From Candidatus Gastranaerophilales bacterium (lineage in GTDB: Bacteria > Cyanobacteriota > Vampirovibrionia > Gastranaerophilales > Gastranaerophilaceae), in NCBI GenBank assembly GCA_944324475.1, contig CALUWK010000004.1:25899-89898 (forward strand): 64,000 nt of DNA, in the 5' to 3' direction. Below are positions 55,642 to 62,855 of this stretch, piece after piece. The stretch's first letter is position 1. Every line of letters begins with the position of its first letter. A model generated the notes under the pieces. It had not been told where the DNA came from, made no database searches, and saw only the letters and a program-made list of their open reading frames with translations. The translations under genes were made by a program, and so were the position numbers.

Positions 55642-57093
55642 ATGGACTATTACATAATGAAAAATAATCAAAGAATTAATCTTCTTGATATACCGACAGT
55701 TGATTTTGGTGTTTTGAGGGCTCAGTTGGCGGCGACGAATTTAAGACCTGTTTCTTTTTTCGGTTCCGATTGGGGTCAAAATATAAAGCTATTTGTAGTT
55801 TTAGCTGACGATGAGAAAGGTGATTTGCTTGTAAGCTCTGCTTTAGTTGATAAAAATGTAAAGGAATATGAATCTATTGCAAAAGATAATCATCAATATC
55901 ACATGTTCGAAAGAGAATTTTATGAACAATTTAATATAAAACCTTTGGCTCATCCTTGGTTAAAGCCTGTAAGAAAAAATCAGGACAATTATGAATTTTT
56001 TGAGATGGAAGGCGAAGAAACACATCAGGTTGCAGTAGGCCCTATTCATGCCGGCGTAATAGAACCAGGGCATTTTAGGTTTATGTGCCAAGGCGAAAAA
56101 GTTTATAATTTAGAAATTATGTTGGGTTATCAACATAGGGGTGTTGAAGATTTAATGGTAAAAAAACCTTCAAACCAATTAGCTGAATCCATTTGCGGTG
56201 ATAGTGTTATTGCATATAATATGGCATATTCTCAGGTTATGGAAGAATTATGCGGAATGGAGATAACTTTAAGGGCAAAATTAATAAGAAGAATAGCGCT
56301 TGAAATGGAAAGAGTTGCAATTCATATAGGTGATTTAGGGGCAATATTGGGGGATATTGCTTATTTAATGGGAAAAGAGGTTTATGGGGTTACTAGGACT
56401 TTAGTTATTAATACTATGCTTGAAATTTCAGGAAGCAGATTTGGCAGAGGATTAATTACAGTTGGCGGAGTTAATTTTGATATAAATAATGAATTATCCA
56501 AAAAAATTGTGGATACACTGGACGGTGTTAAAAATACAGTTGAAAAAATGACAAAAGTTACTCTTAAAAGCTCAACCGTTATGTCAAGACTCGAAAAGAC
56601 AGGCAATGTAAGTAAAGAGGTTGCAGAAGAATTAAATCTTGTTGGAATGATTGGAAGGTCTTGTGGGATAAATTTGGATAGCAGATTTGATTTTTGTGAT
56701 GAATTTTATAAAGATTTTGAAAGAAAATCTTTTAAAGCTACAAATGATGCTTATTCTAGATTTAAAATAAGATATAAAGAAATAATTGAATCGATTTTGT
56801 TTATTAAAAAATTTTTAAAGAAGCTTCAAGATTGTGAAACTGAAAAGCTTTGCGTTGAAAAGAAAGATTTGATTCCAAACAGTTTCGCACTAAGTATAGT
56901 TGAAGGTTGGAGAGGGGAGCTCGTTCATGTTGCAACAACCGACGGTGAAGGCAGGCTTTCTCGTTATAAAATAAAAGATCCGTCTTTTAATAATTGGTAT
57001 GGTTTATCTATGGCAGTAAGAAATAATGGCATATCTGATTTTCCATTATGCAACAAAGGCTTTGACCTTTCTTATTGTGGATTTGATTTATAG
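55642..57093 (+). CDS. Hydrogenase-4/complex-I-like large subunit lacking nickel ligands
   Basis: 483 aa, NuoC-like domain (about 1-115, ending FEREFYEQFNIKPLAHPW) fused to a NuoD/HycE-like domain (PIHAGVIEPGHFRF at about 134-147). In NiFe enzymes L1 reads R-x-C-G-x-C; here ESICGDSV keeps Cys185 but has Ser188. L2 'DPCxxC' is replaced by DLSYCGFDL at the very C-terminus, so no maturation peptide follows. It should not bind NiFe. This matches energy-converting-hydrogenase-related (Ehr) complexes. Confidence 0.88.
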   Translation: MDYYIMKNNQRINLLDIPTVDFGVLRAQLAATNLRPVSFFGSDWGQNIKLFVVLADDEKGDLLVSSALVDKNVKEYESIAKDNHQYHMFEREFYEQFNIKPLAHPWLKPVRKNQDNYEFFEMEGEETHQVAVGPIHAGVIEPGHFRFMCQGEKVYNLEIMLGYQHRGVEDLMVKKPSNQLAESICGDSVIAYNMAYSQVMEELCGMEITLRAKLIRRIALEMERVAIHIGDLGAILGDIAYLMGKEVYGVTRTLVINTMLEISGSRFGRGLITVGGVNFDINNELSKKIVDTLDGVKNTVEKMTKVTLKSSTVMSRLEKTGNVSKEVAEELNLVGMIGRSCGINLDSRFDFCDEFYKDFERKSFKATNDAYSRFKIRYKEIIESILFIKKFLKKLQDCETEKLCVEKKDLIPNSFALSIVEGWRGELVHVATTDGEGRLSRYKIKDPSFNNWYGLSMAVRNNGISDFPLCNKGFDLSYCGFDL

Positions 57094-57119
57094 TAAATTT
57101 ATAAATAAGGAAAATAATT

Positions 57120-57878
57120 ATGTTTGATACTTTAAAAATGAAGTTATATCAAAAGAAACAATATATTCCAGACATTAAAAATGCTCCGATGAGAAGTCAA
57201 TTTAGGGGATTACCCGTTTTGGATAATTCAAATTGTGATAAATGCGGTATGTGTAAGGGTATTTGCCCGACAGGGGCTTTAAATATTAATCCTTTATCTA
57301 TTGATCTTTCAAAGTGTACTTTATGTGGTGCTTGTAAAAATATTTGTAAAAATAATTCAATTAATTTTTCTTCATACTATAAATTAGGTGTGGATAAAAA
57401 AGAAAAATTAATCGTAACCGAAGGACTAGATTCAGAAACCTATCATAAAAGAGCTATTGAAGTGAGAAAAGAGATTTATTCAATATTTAATCGTTCAATT
57501 AAATTTAGGCAGGTTTCAGCTGGTGGTTGTAACGGTTGTGAAATGGAATTGAATGCAGCAGGAAACGCTAATTTTGATATGGGTCGTTTCGGAATAGATT
57601 TTGTTGCTTCTCCAAGGCACGCAGACGGTATTGTTATAACGGGGCCTATAACTAAAAATATGGCATACGCTCTTGAAGATTGTTATAAATCTACACCTGA
57701 ACCGAGAATTGTTGTTTTATGCGGTGCTTGTGCTTTATCGGGTGGTGTTTTTCAAGAAGCAAACGAAATAAATCGAGAATTTTTAGATAAATATAAAGTA
57801 GATTTATATATTCCGGGGTGTCCGGTACATCCGCTAACATTTATAAATGCTGTTTTGGATTTTATTAGAAAAAAATAG
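57120..57878 (+). CDS. Ferredoxin-fused small subunit (HyfH + HyfI-like)
   Basis: 252 aa. N-terminal two-[4Fe-4S] ferredoxin (CDKCGMCKGICPTGAL at about 40-55, CTLCGACKNICKNN at about 66-79). C-terminal NuoB-like domain with its cluster ligands intact: GCNGCEME (about 140), LCGACALSGG, and GCPVHP. Passes electrons from an unidentified donor (probably ferredoxin) to the large subunit. Fusion of the two polypeptides is unusual. Last gene of the operon. Confidence 0.9.
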   Translation: MFDTLKMKLYQKKQYIPDIKNAPMRSQFRGLPVLDNSNCDKCGMCKGICPTGALNINPLSIDLSKCTLCGACKNICKNNSINFSSYYKLGVDKKEKLIVTEGLDSETYHKRAIEVRKEIYSIFNRSIKFRQVSAGGCNGCEMELNAAGNANFDMGRFGIDFVASPRHADGIVITGPITKNMAYALEDCYKSTPEPRIVVLCGACALSGGVFQEANEINREFLDKYKVDLYIPGCPVHPLTFINAVLDFIRKK

Positions 57879-59159
57879 TTAATTAAGGAATTTTTTAATC
57901 CAATTTATTATGTCGTCAATTTCGTAAGGTTTTGGCAAATATAAGTCCGCACCTGCTTTTAAGATTTCTTTTTTATTTAGGTATGATGATGAAAAGATGA
58001 TTTTAATATTGTTTTTTGAAATTTTTTTGGCAATTTCAAGATGATTTTCGTTTTCTTTGTTGCCCCAGTCAATTATTGCAACATTTGGTTTAAATATTTC
58101 ATATATTTTTTCAAATTCTATTTTGTTTGAAGCTATTTCGGCTTTAATTCCTTCAAGCTCACATACGTTTTTTAAAAGGCAGGATAATGCTTCATCCGGT
58201 TCCAGTATTAATACTTTATTCTTTTTTTCTTTTTTTATGACTTTGCCTTTTAATTTTATTCTGTCTATAACGTAAGTTGAAGATAGGGAATCTTTGCACA
58301 GTTCTATTAAGTTATTTAGGTTGTTAATAATTTCTCTGTAGTCGTTTTCGTTTTCATTTTTTTCCATAGCGGAGATATTAAGTCTCATAAGAGCTTGTTT
58401 TGTTTCTTGTTTTGTTTCATCGGATTGAATGGTAAAGTTATTTTCAAATTCATCGGTTGAATAAAATTTATTTAAAATGTTATCAAATGCAAAAACAAGG
58501 AAGGAAGCCACTTTTTCTGCTTGTAGAATGTTTGTTATTAAAATAAATTCATTATCTGTTATATGTCCTATAAAATCATCTTGACCCAATGTTGAATTTA
58601 TAATGGCACTAAGTGTCTGCAAAACTTTTTCGTATGCAATTTCGCCATGAGTTTTTCTGTATGTGTTTATTCCTTTTATTTTTATAAGCAAATATGAACA
58701 TGATTTTTTTTCGGAAAAACTTTTTTTAAGTGCTTTTAGTGTTATATTTTTGTTAATTATTTTTGTAATCGGGTTGAGAGAACTTTCAATATATCTTCTA
58801 AGGTGGGCTTTGAATCGCATTTGAAATTCTTGTTTTGTTATTTCTTCTCCCAAAAAATCGTCCGCTCCGGCTTCCAGAGTTTCCAATTTGTCATCTAAAT
58901 CACTTGATTTTGATATTGCAATTATAATCGGACGAGCATTATATGTTAAAATTCTTATTTTTTTTATAAAACTGCTTAATTTTTCTTTGATTGTGTCTGA
59001 AATTATTATAAATTCAACTTCTTTATTTTGTATTGTAGAAATTGCATCTGACAAGTCTTTTGCAATTATTGCATTTTGATTTAAGTTTTCAATTATTTTT
59101 TTGTATTTAATTGAAAATTCTTTTCTGTTTGAAATTATTAAAATTTCCGACTTATACAA
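57879..59159 (-). CDS. REC - degenerate GGDEF - REC signalling protein
   Basis: 426 aa. Residues about 4-120: receiver-like domain (IIISDTIKEK for the phospho-Asp, GADDFLGEE); 150-240: GGDEF-like fold with HITDNEFILI where GGDEF should be, so cyclase activity is unlikely; 306-426: second receiver with VLILEPDE, VAIIDWGNK (phospho-Asp) and LPKPYEI (Lys). Probably a phosphorylation-sensing adaptor. Downstream of a histidine kinase by 11 nt, its probable partner. Confidence 0.82.
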   Translation of the reverse strand: MYKSEILIISNRKEFSIKYKKIIENLNQNAIIAKDLSDAISTIQNKEVEFIIISDTIKEKLSSFIKKIRILTYNARPIIIAISKSSDLDDKLETLEAGADDFLGEEITKQEFQMRFKAHLRRYIESSLNPITKIINKNITLKALKKSFSEKKSCSYLLIKIKGINTYRKTHGEIAYEKVLQTLSAIINSTLGQDDFIGHITDNEFILITNILQAEKVASFLVFAFDNILNKFYSTDEFENNFTIQSDETKQETKQALMRLNISAMEKNENENDYREIINNLNNLIELCKDSLSSTYVIDRIKLKGKVIKKEKKNKVLILEPDEALSCLLKNVCELEGIKAEIASNKIEFEKIYEIFKPNVAIIDWGNKENENHLEIAKKISKNNIKIIFSSSYLNKKEILKAGADLYLPKPYEIDDIINWIKKFLN

Positions 59160-59170
59160 GATAAATCTCC

Positions 59171-59893
59171 TTAAATTTTTATGTTTTTTGTCAGTTTTTC
59201 AACTTCATATACAGGCAAGTAGATTTGAAATTCGCAGAACATTTCCTCTTTGGATGATATAACTTCAATTTTTCCGTTCATTTTATCTATAAGATTTTTT
59301 GCAATATATAATCCGAGACCGCTTCCTTGCGTGGCAGATGAAATATAAGATTCAACCCTGTAAAATTTATCAAATATTTTTTTTATGTCCTCATCTTTAA
59401 TATACGATCCGTAGTTTTTAATTGAAAAAATATTATAATCGTTTTTATTGAATGTTTTAATTTCAATAACTTTTGAATTATTTGAATATTTTGCGGCATT
59501 ATCCAGAATATTAATAAGAATTTGTTGAGTTTTATCATTGTCTGCAAGCGAAAAAAGTTTGTTTTTGGATTGTTCAAATTTAAAAATAAAATCTTTATGT
59601 GCCATTTGGACTATGTTGATACAATTTTGTGTAATTTGATTAACATCGATTTTAACGGGAATAAAATTTTCAGAGTCGGAATCTATTTTTGCAACATTTA
59701 AAACATTTTCAACGAGATTAATCAGCCTTTGAGACTGGTTTAAAATAATATTTAAAAATTCTTTTTTCTTTTCATCCGATAATTTATCCCAAGAAGAAAG
59801 CATAGTTTGACTAAAGCCTTTAATACTTGTTAAGGGAGTTCTTATTTCATGGGATAGCGTTGATATAAATTCTTCTTTAATATTTTTTTCCAT
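59171..59893 (-). CDS. Soluble sensor histidine kinase
   Basis: 240 aa, HisKA plus HATPase_c and nothing else. H-box FISTLSHEIRTPLTSIKGFS (about 8-27), N-box ILINILDNAAKYS, G1 weak (NYGSYIKDED), F-box FDKFYRVE, and G2 GSGLGLYIAKNL intact. No membrane or sensor domain, so input must come from a partner. Follows mrnC by 7 nt and precedes the REC protein. Confidence 0.87.
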   Translation of the reverse strand: MEKNIKEEFISTLSHEIRTPLTSIKGFSQTMLSSWDKLSDEKKKEFLNIILNQSQRLINLVENVLNVAKIDSDSENFIPVKIDVNQITQNCINIVQMAHKDFIFKFEQSKNKLFSLADNDKTQQILINILDNAAKYSNNSKVIEIKTFNKNDYNIFSIKNYGSYIKDEDIKKIFDKFYRVESYISSATQGSGLGLYIAKNLIDKMNGKIEVISSKEEMFCEFQIYLPVYEVEKLTKNIKI

Positions 59894-59900
59894 ATTTTTA

Positions 59901-60266
59901 TTATATCAAATCTTTTAAGTTGGGTTTAATTAAATCTAAAATTTCTTTTAATCTTTCTTTATTGTTTAAATATAAATAACCGATTAAAACTTCAAATGAT
60001 GTTGCAAGAGCATGAATTTTGGGGTTGGATTTTTTATTTATAGAGATTTTAAGGTTTCTGCCTCTTTTTTGAATTTCTGATTCTTCATTTGATAATTTTT
60101 CTGTGATTAATTCTAAAATATCTGCTTGAGCTTGAGCGTTGACATATTTAGTTGTTAATTGATGCATTTTGTTTTGCAGGGAAGTTTTTTTAATAACCAA
60201 TTCTCTTATGAAAAGTTCCCAAACAGCGTCACCTATATATGCAAAGTGTTTTAAATTGTATTCCAT
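59901..60266 (-). CDS. mrnC: Mini-ribonuclease 3
   Basis: 121 aa RNase III-like catalytic domain without dsRBD; Mini-III trims 23S rRNA precursors. Conserved AYIGDAVWELFIRELVI (Asp) at 9-25, KYVNAQAQADIL, QKRGRN, and ATSFEVLIGYLYL (Glu) are visible. First gene of a three-gene minus-strand set. Confidence 0.93.
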   Translation of the reverse strand: MEYNLKHFAYIGDAVWELFIRELVIKKTSLQNKMHQLTTKYVNAQAQADILELITEKLSNEESEIQKRGRNLKISINKKSNPKIHALATSFEVLIGYLYLNNKERLKEILDLIKPNLKDLI

Positions 60267-60346
60267 AAGTTAATAATATCAAAAAAAATTAAATTTTCGG
60301 GCAATTTTTAATTATAAAAATACTTTATAAATTTAAGGAGTTTATT

Positions 60347-61258
60347 ATGTCTGATGAGCAAGTAAAGTCATCTGCAGCTTTTACTGCTGCTTCATATTTA
60401 GCTTTTCCAGTTGTTACGACCGGAGTCGGAGCATTAGGATCAGTTAGAAGAAATGGCGGTGTGAAAAATGCGCTTGAAGCTTGCAGAAAAGCTGACTTTA
60501 AAAAAATGCAAGGAATACTTGAGAGTGATTGCTTCACTAAGGCAGCTACTTTAACTGAAAATTATGAAAAATATAGGCAATTATCAAAAAATGCAAGTAA
60601 GTTAGCTAAAAAAGCGGCCAAGGAGAATATTTCCGTTTTTCAAAGATTTTTAAATCTTTTTAGAAGTCAAGATAAAAAAGTGACATTAGATACAATTAAA
60701 GAAAGAAGCAAAGAAGCAACTAAATCTTTAAATAGTGCAGATGCTGCTTTAAAAAGTGGTAAACTTATAGTAGAAGAAGCAGCAGAAAGAGGCTTGAAGG
60801 ATAATGCTAAAAAACTTTTCAAAAACGAAGTAAAGAATCCTATTGTAATAGCTATGACTGCTATTGAAGCCATACCTGAAATAACAGGTAAAATTATACC
60901 TACTTTTAAAGAAAAAGGATTTGTTGAAGGTTTAAAACAGACAGGAAAATCAATTTTAAAAATAGGTTCCAATTTCTTTTCTTATGCTGCAGGTAGTGCA
61001 TTAGGCAGATTGGTAGGCAGTGCGATAGGTACTGTAATTTGTCCTGGAGCAGGAAGTGCTATTGGCGCTAAAATTGGTGATGCGGTAGGGAGCATGTTAA
61101 TAGGTTCAAATGTTACAAAGCTGGTGAATAAGGCAATAGGTGAAAATAAGGAAAATTCACCAAGCTCAAATCAATCGGAGATGATTCAAAATGAACCTCA
61201 GATGTTAAATGCGGAATCTAGCCCAAAAATAGGGACAAGAAAAAATTATAAGGCTTAA
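60347..61258 (+). CDS. Glycine-zipper hypothetical protein
   Basis: 303 aa, not recognised. N-terminal small-residue hydrophobic stretch (about 10-33), then a Lys/Ala-rich coiled helical part (about 60-170). Glycine-zipper segments at about 218-265 follow: SALGRLVGSAIGTVICPGAGSAIGAK ... then AVGSMLIG, a pattern of small-x3-Gly repeats seen in membrane-inserting or pore-forming proteins and in phage/effector tails. No signal peptide. Convergent end, 4 nt overlap with the small gene at 61255. Confidence 0.75.
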   Translation: MSDEQVKSSAAFTAASYLAFPVVTTGVGALGSVRRNGGVKNALEACRKADFKKMQGILESDCFTKAATLTENYEKYRQLSKNASKLAKKAAKENISVFQRFLNLFRSQDKKVTLDTIKERSKEATKSLNSADAALKSGKLIVEEAAERGLKDNAKKLFKNEVKNPIVIAMTAIEAIPEITGKIIPTFKEKGFVEGLKQTGKSILKIGSNFFSYAAGSALGRLVGSAIGTVICPGAGSAIGAKIGDAVGSMLIGSNVTKLVNKAIGENKENSPSSNQSEMIQNEPQMLNAESSPKIGTRKNYKA

Positions 61259-61509
61259 TTGATAATAGAACCAAGAGCGCATAAATTCTCATAAGGAACT
61301 CCAGCTTCAGATAATTCTTCTGCTGAAATACCAAAAAGACTAATTGTGCTTAACACCTTTTTAAAAGAATAATCTGTCTTTTTTTTATTTTTACCTGAAT
61401 GTTCGGTAATTGTTCTAAGTATGTTGTTAACAGCTTTTTCTCTGGTCATAAAGGATATATTTGAGGAAAAATTCGACCTATAGAGAGTTCTTTTTTTACA
61501 TTTACCCAT
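61255..61509 (-). CDS. Small hypothetical protein
   Basis: 84 aa, basic N-terminus (MGKCKKRTLYRS) and a Ser/Asn-rich NFSSNISFMTRE, which weakly recalls the Ser-Phe tag. The C-terminal half may be helical (SAEELSEAGVPYENLCAL). Start chosen at ATG 61509, though its ribosome site is poor; a TTG lies five codons upstream. Convergent with the glycine-zipper gene. Confidence 0.45.
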   Translation of the reverse strand: MGKCKKRTLYRSNFSSNISFMTREKAVNNILRTITEHSGKNKKKTDYSFKKVLSTISLFGISAEELSEAGVPYENLCALGSIIN

Positions 61510-61629
61510 AACCTTATTTTGCAATATTTTTTTATAGTTGTAAATAAGTTGTATATAATTGTAAAAATTTTTATATTTATTTTGGCAAATTTTTTTTTAA
61601 TAGGGTTTTGTATATTTGGAGAAAAAATT

Positions 61630-62772
61630 ATGCAATTACAAAATCGTGTATATCCTTTTATGAAGCTTGTAACAATTAACAGGTCGAGTGTTTTTTATGA
61701 TAATTATAAACACAAGAAATATTCTAATTTAGCACCTTTATCCAAGGATACTGTCAGCTTTACTTCTTCGGAAAAATTAAACAGAAGCTTACTGGAAGCA
61801 TTTGATAATCTTGATGTGTGTAAAACAGTGTATAATAACGCCGATGTTCCCTCTGAATATTTAAAAAGAGTTTTAAAAGAAAGTTTGATACCTTATATAG
61901 TATCTGATAGAAATCCGGATGCTCCTATTCAAAGAATTTCAACAAGAGTTAAAACTCCTGATAGTATTAGAGAAAAGGCTGCAAGTAGATTAGGAAGTGC
62001 TATAACTTCGGATTTAAAAAAAGTTTTTAATCCAAGTAATGAAGACGATATAAAAAAAGTTTGTTCTGATATTATTGGGGCAAGAGTTATTTTAAGGCGA
62101 CCAGATAGTGATAAAACAACACAAATAATTGATGTTTTAATTAAAGAAGTGCGGGCAGGGAGGCTTAATATAACTAAAATAGAAAATTATAAGCCTGTTG
62201 GCATACCTGAAAAATGGGAGTATTTTAAAACCAAAGATTTGGAAAGGTTGTGTGAAGCAGTCAATGAAAGACGTTTTGGTTTGCCTAAAATTAAAGTAAT
62301 TCAGCGTTCGAAAGAAACGGGATATATGGCCTTGCATTTAGATATTGATTTATCAAATCCTGAATTTAAATCAAAGAACAATGGGTATAAAGGTGAAATT
62401 CAAATAGTAGGTTATGATGTTGCAAATTTAAAAGATGTAGAAGATTTTTGCTATAAGTTAAAAAGCAATAAAGATATAAAGAGCGGGCATGTAGCATATA
62501 AACCTTTTTCTGATTATTTTTTAAAATTATTAAGGTCAAATGAATATCCTCATTTAGAAGAAAAATTTGTTGAATATACACTAAAGGCTTATTTGTTTCA
62601 AAGAAAGAAAGAACCTGTAGGTACTGCTCACAGAAAGAAAAAAGATAATAATTTACCAACGCTTGCAGATTGCGGTATGGAAGGTAAGCTGCCTCAAGGG
62701 CTTGATTTTAATATTCTCGCTTCTATAAAGTATCATTGTGATAAAATTTATGAATTAACTTCAAAATCATAA
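61630..62772 (+). CDS. RelA/SpoT-domain protein with tagged N-terminus
   Basis: 380 aa. The start is taken at ATG 61630 (GGAG 9 nt before) rather than an upstream hydrophobic frame. The N-terminal ~75 residues include the tag-like SKDTVSFTSSEK. Then a (p)ppGpp-synthetase-like RelA/SpoT fold: STRVKTPDSIREKAA (about 104-118), DIIGARVILRR (about 148-158), GYMALHLDID, and GYKGEIQIVG (catalytic Glu position). No HD hydrolase, TGS or ACT domain, so it is a small-alarmone-synthetase or toxSAS-like protein. Activity unproven; no obvious antitoxin next to it. Confidence 0.75.
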   Translation: MQLQNRVYPFMKLVTINRSSVFYDNYKHKKYSNLAPLSKDTVSFTSSEKLNRSLLEAFDNLDVCKTVYNNADVPSEYLKRVLKESLIPYIVSDRNPDAPIQRISTRVKTPDSIREKAASRLGSAITSDLKKVFNPSNEDDIKKVCSDIIGARVILRRPDSDKTTQIIDVLIKEVRAGRLNITKIENYKPVGIPEKWEYFKTKDLERLCEAVNERRFGLPKIKVIQRSKETGYMALHLDIDLSNPEFKSKNNGYKGEIQIVGYDVANLKDVEDFCYKLKSNKDIKSGHVAYKPFSDYFLKLLRSNEYPHLEEKFVEYTLKAYLFQRKKEPVGTAHRKKKDNNLPTLADCGMEGKLPQGLDFNILASIKYHCDKIYELTSKS

Positions 62773-62855
62773 AACAAGTTAAATTAATTAATCTTGTATT
62801 TGTGTTATATTTGTCGGATTATAATAGATATATTATTATTTTTTTGGAGGATAAT

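Noticed and set aside
55642..57093. True NiFe hydrogenase large subunit
   Set aside because: Three of the four nickel-ligand cysteines are missing and there is no C-terminal maturation peptide.
61519..61629. Hydrophobic N-terminal extension of the RelA/SpoT-domain gene, resembling a signal sequence
   Set aside because: No ribosome site upstream, very AT-rich, and ATG 61630 has a clear GGAG. Kept as a remote alternative only.
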